Source: Streptomyces sp. NBC_01381
Lineage (GTDB): Bacteria > Actinomycetota > Actinomycetes > Streptomycetales > Streptomycetaceae
Length of the DNA stretch: 64,000 bases
Assembly: GCF_026340305.1 (NCBI RefSeq)
Contig: NZ_JAPEPI010000003.1
Location: 124,001 to 188,000 of the forward strand
Direction: 5' to 3'
Of this stretch, positions 25,796 through 34,659 are shown in pieces. The notes beneath the pieces are model-generated. The model saw nothing but the letters and a program-made list of their open reading frames with translations. It ran no database searches and was not told the DNA's origin. The number at the start of each line of letters is the position of its first letter. Position 1 is the stretch's first letter. Made by a program: the position numbers and the translations under genes.

Positions 25796-27170
25796 TGCTC
25801 CCGGGGACATGTCCATCGCGCCAGGGGGCCTGTGGTCCCGCAACTTCTCGCTCTTCTTCGCCGCCCGCGGTGTCGCCCGGCTCGGCGACATGATGGCCCC
25901 GGTGGCGCTGGCCACCGGGCTGGTGCTGAGCGGATACGGGGCCGGGGTGGTGGGGGCCGTACTGGCCAGCATGACGGCCTGCTTCGCCGGGTTCGTCATC
26001 TTCGGCGGGGTGATCGCCGACCGGGTGAACAACCGGGTGCTGATGATCGGGGCGGACCTCGTACGCGTCGTCGTGCAAGCCGTCATGGCCGGGCTCTTCT
26101 TCACCGGCCACATCGTCGTCTGGCAGATCTGTCTGCTGTCCGCCGTCAACGGAATCTGCGCCGCGCTCTTCCAGCCCGGCCTGCCCACCCTCATCCCGCG
26201 GATCGCCGCGGACGTACAGGGCGCGAACGGGGCCATCCGCACCATCGAGTCCCTGATGACCATGGCGGGTCCCGCGGTGGCCGGTGCGCTGGTGGGGCTC
26301 ACCGAGCCGGGCGGGGTTTTCGTCGCGTACGCCTTCACATACCTGGCCAGTGCCATCTGTCTGGCGCTGCTGCGACTGCCGGCGCCGGCGGACCGGTCCG
26401 GGGTGGCGCAGTCTGTGACGTCGAAGTCCGCGATGGCGAAGTCCGTCGTCGAGAAGTCCGTGGTGGCAAAGTCCGTGGCGGCGAAGTCCGTGGTGGCGAA
26501 GGAGAACTCCTTTCGGTCCGATCTGGTGCAGGGGTGGCAGGAGTTCAGGTCCCGTACCTGGCTCTGGGGCGTGATCGTGATCTGGATGGTCCTCATGATC
26601 GCGTCCTGGGGGCCGATGGTCCCGCTGATCGCGACCGAGGTCGTCTCCGAGTACGGTCCCAGCACGCTCGGCCTCGTCAACTCGGCCATGGGCGCCGGCA
26701 TGGTGGCCGGTGCGCTCGTCGCCATGCGGGTGCGGCCGGTGCGACCGCTGCGAGCCGGTTCCGCCGCGCTGCTGCTGTACTGGCTGCAGCCGGCGTCGGT
26801 GGCCCTCGGGCTTCCGGTGCCGCTGATCGCCGCGGGGCTCGCGGCCGCCGGTGCGGCCAACGCCTTCTGGGGCGTGATGTGGACGACCAGCATCCTGACC
26901 CAGGTACCGACCGAGGTGCGGAGCCGGGTCCATGCCTACGACGTGGCCGGTTCGGTGGCGATGATGCCCGTGGGCCAAGCCCTCGCCGGTCCCGCGTCGG
27001 AGATCTTCGGGGTGCGCGAGGTGCTGGGGTTCAACGCGGTGATGGCGATGGTGGTGGCGGTGGCGCTGCTGTCCGTACCGGCGATCCGAAATCTGCGCAG
27101 GGTAGAGGGTCGAGGCCCAACCGACTTCGCTCCGGCGGCAGTTGAGGAATCCGCCGGCAGGGAAGCCTGA
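25788..27170 (+). CDS. MFS transporter with repeat-expanded central loop
   Basis: A 460-residue, 12-helix MFS protein of the DHA3 type (SLFFAARGVARLGDMMAPVA, GGVIADRVNNRVLMIGADLV, ALFQPGLPTLIPRIAAD). The ATG at 25788 overlaps the end of the upstream regulator gene. The cytoplasmic loop between helices 6 and 7 contains an array of 5-residue repeats (KSVVA type, DNA at 26424-26498) not usual in the family. The substrate is unknown; efflux is likely. Confidence 0.85.
   Translation: MTSAPGDMSIAPGGLWSRNFSLFFAARGVARLGDMMAPVALATGLVLSGYGAGVVGAVLASMTACFAGFVIFGGVIADRVNNRVLMIGADLVRVVVQAVMAGLFFTGHIVVWQICLLSAVNGICAALFQPGLPTLIPRIAADVQGANGAIRTIESLMTMAGPAVAGALVGLTEPGGVFVAYAFTYLASAICLALLRLPAPADRSGVAQSVTSKSAMAKSVVEKSVVAKSVAAKSVVAKENSFRSDLVQGWQEFRSRTWLWGVIVIWMVLMIASWGPMVPLIATEVVSEYGPSTLGLVNSAMGAGMVAGALVAMRVRPVRPLRAGSAALLLYWLQPASVALGLPVPLIAAGLAAAGAANAFWGVMWTTSILTQVPTEVRSRVHAYDVAGSVAMMPVGQALAGPASEIFGVREVLGFNAVMAMVVAVALLSVPAIRNLRRVEGRGPTDFAPAAVEESAGREA
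26424..26498 (+). repeat. Five tandem 15-bp units in an MFS gene
   Basis: Units of the form AAGTCCGTGGTGGCG encode KSAMA, KSVVE, KSVVA, KSVAA, KSVVA. A degenerate sixth unit (QSVTS) precedes them. Being a multiple of three, copy-number change would keep the reading frame. Confidence 0.85.
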
Positions 27171-27216
27171 CGAGATTTGCCAGTGCCCGGTGGCCGAGCC
27201 CCGACGGAGCGATCCG

Positions 27217-27621
27217 CTAGGGCCGCACCGCCACCGCGTCCACCTCGAACAGCATCCCCGGCAGCGCGAGCGAGGCGACGCCACTCAGCGTCTGGGCCGG
27301 CAGCCGGTCGCCGAAGCGGGCGTGCAGCGCCTTGCCGAGGGCCTCCAGCTTGTCGAGGTCGTGGTCGACGATGAAGGTTCCGAGACGGACCACATGCTCA
27401 TATCCGAGACCGACCCCCTCCAGTGCAGATCGCAGCCGGTCGAAGGCCAGCTCCACCTGCGCGGCGAAGTCTCCGGGTACGGGTGCGCCGGTGGAATCGG
27501 AGGCGTACTGGCCGCCGATGAAGACGAGTTCGCCGGGCGCCGAGGCGGCGTGGCTGTAGCCGAACGGTGTCGGGTCGTGGAGAGTCGCGGGGTTGGTGAT
27601 GCTGCGCTGATCATTCGTCAT
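27217..27621 (-). CDS. RidA/YjgF-family protein
   Basis: A 134-residue RidA-fold protein: SHAASAPGELVFIGGQYASD, AQVELAFDRLRSALEGVGLG, YEHVVRLGTFIVDHDLDKL, and the C-terminal strand ALPGMLFEVDAVAV. Canonical RidA enzymes hydrolyse reactive enamines and use an Arg in the RVEID-like C-terminal block, which is not evident here, so it belongs to a divergent subgroup. The start at 27621 is chosen for GAGGAGA directly upstream. Confidence 0.85.
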   Translation of the reverse strand: MTNDQRSITNPATLHDPTPFGYSHAASAPGELVFIGGQYASDSTGAPVPGDFAAQVELAFDRLRSALEGVGLGYEHVVRLGTFIVDHDLDKLEALGKALHARFGDRLPAQTLSGVASLALPGMLFEVDAVAVRP

Positions 27622-27690
27622 GTCTCCTCGAACGTCCGCGCGAGCGTGCTCATTCCACACCGGCCGCTGTCCAACACGAGCAGCCGACCT

Positions 27691-28263
27691 TCAGCGCAGG
27701 TCCAGCCGCATCAGGACCCGGGGGTGACCGGCCAGCACCGACGTCGTGTCGGCGGCGTGGGTGAATCCGGCGCGTTCGAAGTTCTTGCGGATACCGGCGT
27801 ACGCCATCGTCAGGTCGACCTTGGCATCACCGCTGTCGAGGGGGTACGCCTCCAGCACCGGTGCGCCGTGCGCGCGGGCGAACTCGACCGCGCCGGTGAT
27901 CAGGGCGTGCGAGATGCCCTGCTTCCGGTGACCGGGGCGTACGCGGATGCACCACAGCGACCAGACCGGCAGGTCGTCGACGTGCGGGATCTTACGGCTG
28001 TGCGCGAAGGAGGTCTCCGAGCGCGGTGCCACGGCGGCCCAGCCGACCGGCTCGTCACCGTCGTAGGCGAGCACGCCGGGAGGCGGGTCCGCACGGCAAA
28101 GCCCGGCGACGTAATCACCGCGGTCCGGACCGCGGAGCTCGTTGTTGAGCTTGGAGGGGATCCGATAGCTCAGGCACCAGCAGACGTTGGCCTGCGGCGA
28201 CTTCGGGCCGATCACACTGCGGACGTCCTCGAAGACCGAAGCCGGGCGCACATCGATGGTCAT
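27691..28263 (-). CDS. GNAT-family N-acetyltransferase
   Basis: A 190-residue acetyltransferase. DEPVGWAAVAPRSE (strand), WSLWCIRVRPGHRKQGISHA (acetyl-CoA pyrophosphate-binding loop, R/Q-x-x-G-x-A/S form) and LEAYPLDSG with the C-terminal GIRKNFERAGFTHAA are standard GNAT elements. The acceptor is unknown. It is close to but not overlapping the RidA gene on the same strand. Confidence 0.87.
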   Translation of the reverse strand: MTIDVRPASVFEDVRSVIGPKSPQANVCWCLSYRIPSKLNNELRGPDRGDYVAGLCRADPPPGVLAYDGDEPVGWAAVAPRSETSFAHSRKIPHVDDLPVWSLWCIRVRPGHRKQGISHALITGAVEFARAHGAPVLEAYPLDSGDAKVDLTMAYAGIRKNFERAGFTHAADTTSVLAGHPRVLMRLDLR

Positions 28264-28336
28264 GGCGTCACGATGTCATGGCAGCCATCGCGACGCCGGT
28301 CAACCCGTAGTGCTCTCCTCTATTGCCCTTACTGCC

Positions 28337-29509
28337 CTACCGCTTGCGCAACAGCGCGCAGACGAAGTTCTCCTCCACGGTCCGCAGCCGCTCAAGGAGT
28401 TCCGGCTTGTTCATCTTGTTGATCTGGGTGGTGAGGGAGACGGTCAGCGACCGCTTGCCGTCCCGGGTGGCCGCGATCAGCTGTGTGTAGCCGGGGAAGT
28501 TGCCCGTGTGGCCGTACACCACGCCGCAGCGGGTGGTGTACCGGAAGATGGCCAGACCGGCTTTGTTCTTGCCGGGGCCCGCGGGTTCGGATGCGCCGTT
28601 CACCCAGTTCAGCTGCTGGTGGCGGGTCCGGTCGGAGATCAGCTTTCCGCCGGCGTAGCCGCGGATGAAGGCCGTCATGTCCTTCGGCGTCGAGATGATC
28701 CCGCCCGATGCCCACACGCCCGACGCACTCAGTACTTCGCTGACGTCCTCGGGCGGGTTCGGCGGGGTGACGTCGTAGCCGTGCATGTACGGCTCGGGCA
28801 TCCGGTAGCCCTGCGGCAGGCTCGTGCGGCGCAGGTGCAACGGGCGGTACACGAGCTGGGCGAGCAGATCTTCGTAGCGGCGGCCCGTCACCGCCTCCGC
28901 CATCAGCGCCACGGCAATGTTGTCGGAGTTGGAGTAGGCGTACCGGGCCCCCGGACGGAACGCCAACGGCTCGTCGGCCACGAAGTCGAGGAGTCGGCGG
29001 GAGTCGAAGCGGCGGCGCGGGTCCTCGGTCACCAGGGCCAGGAACTCCGGGTCATCGGAGAAGTCCGGCAGTCCGCTGGTGTGGTTCAGGAGCTGCCGCA
29101 GCGTCACCCGATGCCATGCACGCGGCAGCCGGGGAAGCACCTTGCCGATGGTGTCCTTCAGACGCAGCTTCCCGCGGTCGACGAGTCGGAGGGAGACCGC
29201 GCCGCTGTACGCCTTGGCCGTACTGGCGATGCGCATGTGGTCGGTGACCTTGATCGGCCGGTCGCTGCCGGTCTCGGCAACGCCCGCCCGGTAGACCTCG
29301 GTGCGGGACCCGCGCTTGAGGACGGCCATCGCTCCGGGCGGCCCGCCGGGCGCGGTGGTCAGTTCCTGCAACTGCCGTCGCAGCGCGCGGTGGTCGTCGG
29401 CGGGGACATCCTCGGCCTGGGCCGGGGCATGCACGAGACCGGCCATGCAGGCGGCGGCCAGCAGAGCGACGAGGGAGAGGCGGACCTTCGGGGTGCTGGG
29501 ACCTGGCAC
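28337..29509 (-). CDS. Secreted serine hydrolase, beta-lactamase/D-Ala-D-Ala carboxypeptidase family
   Basis: About 390 residues. The GTG at 29509 follows an AGGAG site and opens a signal peptide (LSLVALLAAACMAGLVHAPAQA). The class C/transpeptidase-like motifs are ASTAKAYSG (SxxK nucleophile), YSNSD (YxN) and a C-terminal HTG in GVVYGHTGNFPGY. It probably acts outside the cell on peptidoglycan peptides or related esters/amides. The frame extends further upstream, but that part lacks a signal peptide and overlaps the promoter. Confidence 0.88.
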   Translation of the reverse strand: MPGPSTPKVRLSLVALLAAACMAGLVHAPAQAEDVPADDHRALRRQLQELTTAPGGPPGAMAVLKRGSRTEVYRAGVAETGSDRPIKVTDHMRIASTAKAYSGAVSLRLVDRGKLRLKDTIGKVLPRLPRAWHRVTLRQLLNHTSGLPDFSDDPEFLALVTEDPRRRFDSRRLLDFVADEPLAFRPGARYAYSNSDNIAVALMAEAVTGRRYEDLLAQLVYRPLHLRRTSLPQGYRMPEPYMHGYDVTPPNPPEDVSEVLSASGVWASGGIISTPKDMTAFIRGYAGGKLISDRTRHQQLNWVNGASEPAGPGKNKAGLAIFRYTTRCGVVYGHTGNFPGYTQLIAATRDGKRSLTVSLTTQINKMNKPELLERLRTVEENFVCALLRKR

Positions 29510-29727
29510 GGGAGGACTCCTGAAGCGTGAGCGCGGTGGGACGTCCAGCTTCACCCGCCGGTCAGAAACCCGCGCGCGGCTCTGCTCCAACCAGCCGAGA
29601 ACGGTACGCGGGCGACGGGCACCCGGCGTTTCCAGCGGGTCAGGCGCCACGTTGTTCCGTCACCGTGTCACCCGGCCCGTGCCCGCCCTGGCCTGGACTC
29701 CGTCACTCGCGGCCGGCAGGGGGCAAC

Positions 29728-30340
29728 GTGGTGGACGTACACGATGACGCGAGCGGCCGTCGCCGCGAGACCCTTCAGCGCCTGGGCGCCGCCCTGACCG
29801 TGCTCAAGCGCGAGCGGAGCGCCTTCTTACGACCTACGATCAGCTGCTGCTCGCCTACCAGGACGGGGAAGAGATCGCGGTCCCCGAGCACACCGACCTA
29901 CGCCTGCAGCCGTGGCGCGACTTGTGGGTCGTACTGGAAAACCAGAGCTCCGCCGCTCGCCGGCGTCCGCCACACCCCGTGGCGGACAGCGCAACGCCTC
30001 GCGCCGGGCAGAGTGGTACCGAAGCCGACGATCGCACAGACCGCCGGGAGGCGCTCAAGCGCTCGCCCGCGGAACCGCCACCGCCGTCTGCGGCGGAGGA
30101 CGAAGAAGCCGAGGTGGCTCTGCACCGATTCCTCGACAACCAGCGGGAGGCGTACGAGAACTTCCCGAAGCCCCCGCTTCGTCCTGGCGTACGCCCTCCG
30201 CGATCTGGCGTTCGCCGGGGCGGCCCAGGCGCTCACGCAGCCGGCACTCCCCCGAGCCCGCGTCCGCTCCGGCACACCTCGTCGGGCGGTTCCCAGGCCC
30301 CGCCGGACGACGGAGAGCCGCGCACCGACGACGGCTGAGG
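29728..30340 (+). pseudogene. Possible decayed ORF spread over several frames
   Basis: From GTG 29728 (preceded by AGGGGG) one frame reads RRRETLQRLGAALTVLKRER. Near 29828 another takes over with TTYDQLLLAYQDGEEIAVPE and LRLQPWRDLWVVLENQSSAA, then VALHRFLDNQREAYENF. A third gives FVLAYALRDLAFAGAAQALT. The pieces look like real protein but need two frameshifts to join. I do not recognise a family. It may be a dead gene or chance similarity. Confidence 0.3.
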
Positions 30341-30784
30341 CGCACGGTGCTCGCACCACCCGCTTGTGGTGGAGGCATGGGCCGCGGCCCGGCCATGTGC
30401 GCTTGGCCTGTCGTGCTCAGCAGCCGTACTCGTGAGGATTGAGGCGGCGATGAGGCCGATGAGGACGGCGACCGCGCATACGACGGTGCACATGAGCGCC
30501 CGAACGCGTCGCTCGCTGCCGGCGCGAACCGACTTGGCCGCGGGGACCGTTGCGATGGATTTCTGCCTCACGAGCGTTCTGAATCGCTCGCGCAGCGCTT
30601 CGCCGTCGTCGTCGACCTCGGGGAATTGGCCCCTGATGGCGGCGCGGGCGTGGCGCAGTCGGTTCCTGACGGCCGAGGTACTGGCTGCTGTTTCGGCCGC
30701 TGCCTGAGAAATGCTCATTCCAAGGCCGTCGCACATCAGGAGAGTGAGGCGGTGCCGCTCGGGCAAGAGCAGCAGTGCTCCCAC
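30233..30784 (-). pseudogene. Truncated ECF sigma factor: region 4 plus membrane anchor
   Basis: The frame begins inside sigma region 4 (LLLLPERHRLTLLMCDGLGM, QAAAETAASTSAVRNRLRHA) and lacks regions 1-3. It continues to a single transmembrane segment (CTVVCAVAVLIGLIAASILT) and a proline-rich tail. An 8-base cytosine run (minus strand, about 30786-30793) sits exactly at the 5' end and a stop codon is close upstream in the same frame. The missing half is either gone or shifted; I could not find region 2 in any frame nearby. As it stands it should not recruit RNA polymerase. Confidence 0.55.
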
Positions 30785-31006
30785 GAGGGGGGGGCGAACC
30801 CCGTGGGTTTGCGGCGTTCATAGAGGTCGCGGAATGGGCGGCTCGGCGTGGTGTGGCGGTACGCAGGTGTGCCCGGGCATGCGGTTCGACGAGCGTGGGG
30901 CGCGAGGGGTGAGCCGATGGCGTATCGGCACAAAGGGAGTCTGACGTCCAGTGGCTCATCGACTTGTTCACCCGTTCACAGCGATCGAAGTTCCCCTCCC
31001 GGAGTC

Positions 31007-31303
31007 TCAACCTCTCCTCTGCGAAAGGTTCCTGGCGTGACCGGCGGCGTAGCCCGGTGCGTTGGCCACGGGTACGCGTCCGGTCACAGCGCCCCGCCGG
31101 TCCGTGTTGGACGACCGGCGGGCCCTGGGGTTCTCTGGTCTCTTCCGGGGCGAGGTCGTCGGGGTGTACTTGCGCTGCTCTTTCCATTGGGCCAGCAGTT
31201 CGTCGTAGATCGGCGTCTGCGAGGAGGCCGCCGCCTCCCCGGCGGGGATATGGGACGGGCCGGCGTCGGTTGTTGCAGAAACGGTTCTGCTGACATCAGT
31301 CAT
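31007..31303 (-). CDS. Small hypothetical protein
   Basis: A 98-residue frame from ATG 31303 (MTDVSRTVSATTDAGP) includes IYDELLAQWKEQRKY followed by a basic, disordered C-terminus (RKRPENPRARRSS). A DELLAxW helix followed by a basic tail is seen in many short Streptomyces hypotheticals. There is no other support, and the ribosome-binding site is weak. Confidence 0.35.
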   Translation of the reverse strand: MTDVSRTVSATTDAGPSHIPAGEAAASSQTPIYDELLAQWKEQRKYTPTTSPRKRPENPRARRSSNTDRRGAVTGRVPVANAPGYAAGHARNLSQRRG

Positions 31304-31448
31304 GCGAGGACCAACGGGCCGGTGACGGTCCAGGTGCTGCCGCTTAACGCAATTGACCACAAGTGCTCGCGCCTAAGCGATGCCCTTCGAAGCGAGCCCG
31401 GTCGCGGCCGGGCGATGGTCATGCGACACGCCGAGATAGGCTCACCGC

Positions 31449-31586
31449 ATGATCATCCCATTTGTCGTTGGCGTCACTGTCCTGCTCACGGTCGCCGCCG
31501 TGGGCGTGTGGGTGTGCCTGGAGTTCTGCGCGGCGTGCCGCGAGCGCAGGCGCACGGCCGTCGGGCCCGCCGCGGACGGTCGGTAG
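31449..31586 (+). CDS. Small single-pass membrane protein (45 aa)
   Basis: The ATG at 31449 opens a 45-codon frame: a hydrophobic helix (MIIPFVVGVTVLLTVAAVGV), a cysteine pair (CLEFCAACRERRR) and a basic tail, ending in TAG. This is a plausible type of short membrane protein, with a modest GAGATAGG upstream. No family was recognised. Confidence 0.4.
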   Translation: MIIPFVVGVTVLLTVAAVGVWVCLEFCAACRERRRTAVGPAADGR

Positions 31587-31725
31587 TCCGCGCCGGCTCC
31601 CCAGCGTCCCGCTGTCCCGCCGCCCCCGCCCAGGACCGCGACACCCGTGAGCGGCTGTTGTCCTCCTCCCGCGACGAGCGCTCCCTCCTGGCGGCCGAGC
31701 CGATGCGCTACCTGCATGCATCATG

Positions 31726-31843
31726 AACGCGGCGGACTACGACGTGCCGCAGACCAGGCGGCGCGATCCTGCTCGCCTCCCGCACGCGCACCGCCGAGCC
31801 CCCGCCGCCCACATACGCCAATGGTTCGCTGGAGCGGAACCTG
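31726..31843 (+). pseudogene. C5-cytosine DNA methyltransferase fragment
   Basis: The frame reads NAADYDVPQTRRR, the conserved motif VIII region of Dcm-type methyltransferases. A one-base shift inside the CGGCGCGAT codons is then needed to continue with AILLASRTRTAEPPPPTYAN, again typical family text. Nothing else of the enzyme is present. It is a scrap of a restriction-modification or phage/ICE methylase. Confidence 0.65.
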
Positions 31844-31881
31844 ATCCGGACCCAACACAAATCACCGGACCAAACTTTCAG

Positions 31882-32391
31882 TTACTGCTGATGCCACCTG
31901 TAGTACTGGTGGGAAGGATCGCAGGCCGTCGCTTGCAGAAGGGTGCCGTTTCCTACGCTGGGTGTAGACAGACAGAGCCCGCTCGAAACGTTCTGCCAGA
32001 CCTGGTACCAGCCCGAAGGCGGTCCGTTGGGGTTGTCCGCGTAGAAGACGCGCCACTGCTGGGTGGTTGCCGCCGCGTTGCAGAAGGCCATCGTCACTGT
32101 TCCCGACCCTGAAGCCGGTGCCGTGATGCACCGCCCCGTGCGTTGATTGGTGAAGGTGAACAGGCCGGTCTGGGTATTGAACCCTGCGAGCCACTTCTTC
32201 TCGGAACTGCTGCCGCAGGACCACATATGCAGCTTGGCGGCGTTCTCGGTGGCGTTGTCGAGACAGTGGCTCGAGTTCCAGACGTTGATTGGGGTGAAGC
32301 CTGCGGCCTGCGCCGGCGTGCCGACCATGGAAAGGGCCAGCACCGCTAACACCGCGGTGACGAGCGCGAACAATTTACGTCGTGTGGACAT
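31882..32391 (-). CDS. Secreted ricin B-type lectin (RICIN) domain protein
   Basis: A 169-residue precursor. The start at 32391 has GGAGAAG upstream and a clear signal peptide (STRRKLFALVTAVLAVLALS, cleavage after AQA). The mature part is one beta-trefoil with three Q/K-x-W-like repeats (SEKKWLAGF, TTQQWRVFY, QYYRWHQQ) and cysteine pairs CLDN/CGSS, CITA/CNAA, CLST/CDPS. It is predicted to bind carbohydrate outside the cell. There is no catalytic domain. Confidence 0.88.
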   Translation of the reverse strand: MSTRRKLFALVTAVLAVLALSMVGTPAQAAGFTPINVWNSSHCLDNATENAAKLHMWSCGSSSEKKWLAGFNTQTGLFTFTNQRTGRCITAPASGSGTVTMAFCNAAATTQQWRVFYADNPNGPPSGWYQVWQNVSSGLCLSTPSVGNGTLLQATACDPSHQYYRWHQQ

Positions 32392-32760
32392 GAGCTTCTC
32401 CGGTTCCTCACTAAAGACTGGTGGAGAGCCCGAACGGTATCCAGTAGCTACAGAGGAAGGGTCCGAGCGTCGCGCGTCCTGAGGCTGCCTGCTGGAGACG
32501 CCGACTATGTTCGGCGGCCAGGCGTCCCGATTCTCACAGCAAGGCCCGTTTTCAGCAACGCGCTTGAGGAGCATTGTCCGATTCCCACCGGGGCCGATCT
32601 CCCAGAGATCGTCGCCCGTGTAGATGGAGGTCATTGTGGATTTGGAGTCGGCTGTGAGGGCCAGGCTTTTGCGACAGCAATAGACACTTTCCCTGCGTCC
32701 CCTCTGCCATTTGATAGGTTCTCGATGGGCGAAGGCGGAAACATTGACTTGTAGTTCACT
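32392..32760. other. Intergenic region upstream of the RICIN gene
   Basis: No gene is supported in these ~370 bases. They should contain the RICIN promoter. The frame upstream of the RICIN start stays open to 32634 but has no family similarity and lies before the signal peptide. Confidence 0.4.
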
Positions 32761-32787
32761 CGACGCCCCCTAGGACAGGGGGCGTCG
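32761..32787 (-). terminator. Perfect 10-bp hairpin
   Basis: CGACGCCCCC (32761-32770) and GGGGGCGTCG (32778-32787) pair perfectly around TAGGACA. It lies 40 bases after the matrixin stop codon and is the likely terminator of that gene. Confidence 0.75.
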
Positions 32788-32826
32788 GCTTCTGTTGTCC
32801 GCGTCAGTCAGCCCAGGTGTCCGAGG

Positions 32827-34659
32827 TCAGGTCCCCCAAGTGATGAGCTTGAGAGTGGAGCTTGCTGTTCGGACTGCGGTGAGAAGGTTCTGCCCCTGCG
32901 GTTGGACCAGGGCCGGGAGGGACGCTGCCCCCGCGAGGTCGTCGCTGTCTCCCCACCTGGTCACCGTTCCGGAACCGGTCACCTGCCAGAGGATGACCTT
33001 GAGGTTTCCCGTCTCGGTGATGACGGAGGTTGCCAGCCGTCCGCCGGGCGCCGCACCGATGTCGTGGCCGTTGGTGATCCCGGCAAGTTCGCCGCTGTCT
33101 CCGAGCCGCTGGATCGCGCCGCTGGGCTGGACCCGCCAGGCGATCAGCTTCAGTGTGTCGGACGCGCTCTTCACCGCGGTCACCGCGACTCCGGACGGGT
33201 CCATGAAAACCTTGACCAGCCTGCTGTTCCCGGCCTGGTTTCCACTGTCTCCCAGTCGTTGCACGGACTGGTCGGTCACCCGCCAGAGGATCAGCTTGAG
33301 GTTGTCGGATCCGTCTCGCACGGCGGTGAGGACCAGTCGTGTGTCGACGACGGCCATGTCCACGTCGCGGACCTCGCCGGCCTGGTTTCCGCTGTCCGCG
33401 AGCCGGGTGAAGGAGCCGTCGGGCTTCAGGCTCCACGCGATGACCGAGAGATTGCCGCTGCCGTTGCGACAGGCCGTCGTCCAGATCAGTGAACTCGCCG
33501 GGACTATCCGGATCAGACTGGCCGCACCGGCTTGGTTTCCGCTGTCCCCCCGCCGCTGGATCGAGGTGCCGTCATCGTTGACGGACCAGCTGATCAGCTT
33601 GAGGTTCCCCGAGCCGCTCCGGCAGGCCGTCACGAATCGGTCACCGGTGGTGGAGCGGGCGAGGTCGATCGACGTGGCCGCACCGACCTGCTCGGCGCTG
33701 TCCGCCGTGCGGCTCACGGAACCGTCTGCGTTGAGGCGCCATCCGATGAGCTTCAACGTGCCGGCCTGGGTGCGCACGGCGGTCAGGGCGCGGGTGTCGT
33801 TGTGGCGCGCGGCACTGATCTCACCGACGAAGCCTGCTTGTTCGGCACTGTCGCCGCGGCGCTCCAGTGCGGGGTAGAGGCGCCTGATCCCGTCGATGTC
33901 GTCCTGTGTCAGGCTGCGACGGACTCCGCCGTAGCTGCGGAACATGACAGCACCTGTGACGGCCGAATGGTCGAGGCCGAGCAAGTGGCCGATTTCGTGG
34001 AGCGCGACAGTCTCCGCATCGAATGTCTGGGCAGCGCCGGTGAGACTCCATGTCTCCGCGTCGTCATAGTGCAGTGAGCCGGCATTTCCTCCGCCGCACG
34101 GTGGCGGATAGAAGGCGTGCGCCAGTGTGTTGCCGACACCGTCGAAGGCTGAGCCGTCCCCGTGTTCTCCGGTGCGCCAGCCGATCGCAAAGTCCGCGTT
34201 CGCCGTGTTGACCTGCTGGAAGCTCACACCACGCAGCACTGCGGCCCATGTTGCGAATGCGCGCTGGACAGCGGTGCGTTCATCGGTACCGGTGATGTCG
34301 TCGGTGCCGTTGGTGAACCTGTAGGTGAAGGCCAGCTTGGTGTAACTGCATCCGCGCAGAACGAATTCCGCGCTTGTGCCACGACGGACAGCATCTACGG
34401 TGGACAGATCCGGAACTCCGCATCGCGGCTGCTCAAGCGCGTCGACAGTGCTTGGATCCAGCTGACCTGTTTCGCTGATGCCTCCGATGTTCTGGAACAT
34501 CCGAAGCGCGTCACTCGTGGCGTCGTCCAATTTTCCGGGTGCCACTGTGGTTGTCAAATACCCATACTTCGTCAGGTATTTCTGCAGCTTCCCGACTTCC
34601 TGGTGCTCATCACCGCGGTGCAGTTCCTTTACTTCTAGCGTGAATCGCTGAGCCGTCAT
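32827..34659 (-). CDS. Matrixin (MMP-like M10 metalloprotease) with cysteine switch and seven C-terminal repeats
   Basis: A 610-residue protein. Residues 8-75 form a peptidoglycan-binding-1/MMP propeptide-like helical domain. PRCGVPD at 78-84 is an exact MMP cysteine-switch motif (Cys80 would ligate the catalytic zinc in the latent form). The catalytic domain follows with HEIGHLLGLDH (221-231) and a Met-turn in AVMFRSYGG. His167, Asp169, His181 and His197 are placed like MMP structural metal ligands. From about 266 to the end there are seven ~49-residue repeats each marked by a GDSGNQAG-like turn and a LKLIxW strand, probably a seven-bladed propeller. No signal peptide is visible (MTAQRFTLEVKELHRGD), which is odd for a secreted protease. 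Confidence 0.9.
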   Translation of the reverse strand: MTAQRFTLEVKELHRGDEHQEVGKLQKYLTKYGYLTTTVAPGKLDDATSDALRMFQNIGGISETGQLDPSTVDALEQPRCGVPDLSTVDAVRRGTSAEFVLRGCSYTKLAFTYRFTNGTDDITGTDERTAVQRAFATWAAVLRGVSFQQVNTANADFAIGWRTGEHGDGSAFDGVGNTLAHAFYPPPCGGGNAGSLHYDDAETWSLTGAAQTFDAETVALHEIGHLLGLDHSAVTGAVMFRSYGGVRRSLTQDDIDGIRRLYPALERRGDSAEQAGFVGEISAARHNDTRALTAVRTQAGTLKLIGWRLNADGSVSRTADSAEQVGAATSIDLARSTTGDRFVTACRSGSGNLKLISWSVNDDGTSIQRRGDSGNQAGAASLIRIVPASSLIWTTACRNGSGNLSVIAWSLKPDGSFTRLADSGNQAGEVRDVDMAVVDTRLVLTAVRDGSDNLKLILWRVTDQSVQRLGDSGNQAGNSRLVKVFMDPSGVAVTAVKSASDTLKLIAWRVQPSGAIQRLGDSGELAGITNGHDIGAAPGGRLATSVITETGNLKVILWQVTGSGTVTRWGDSDDLAGAASLPALVQPQGQNLLTAVRTASSTLKLITWGT

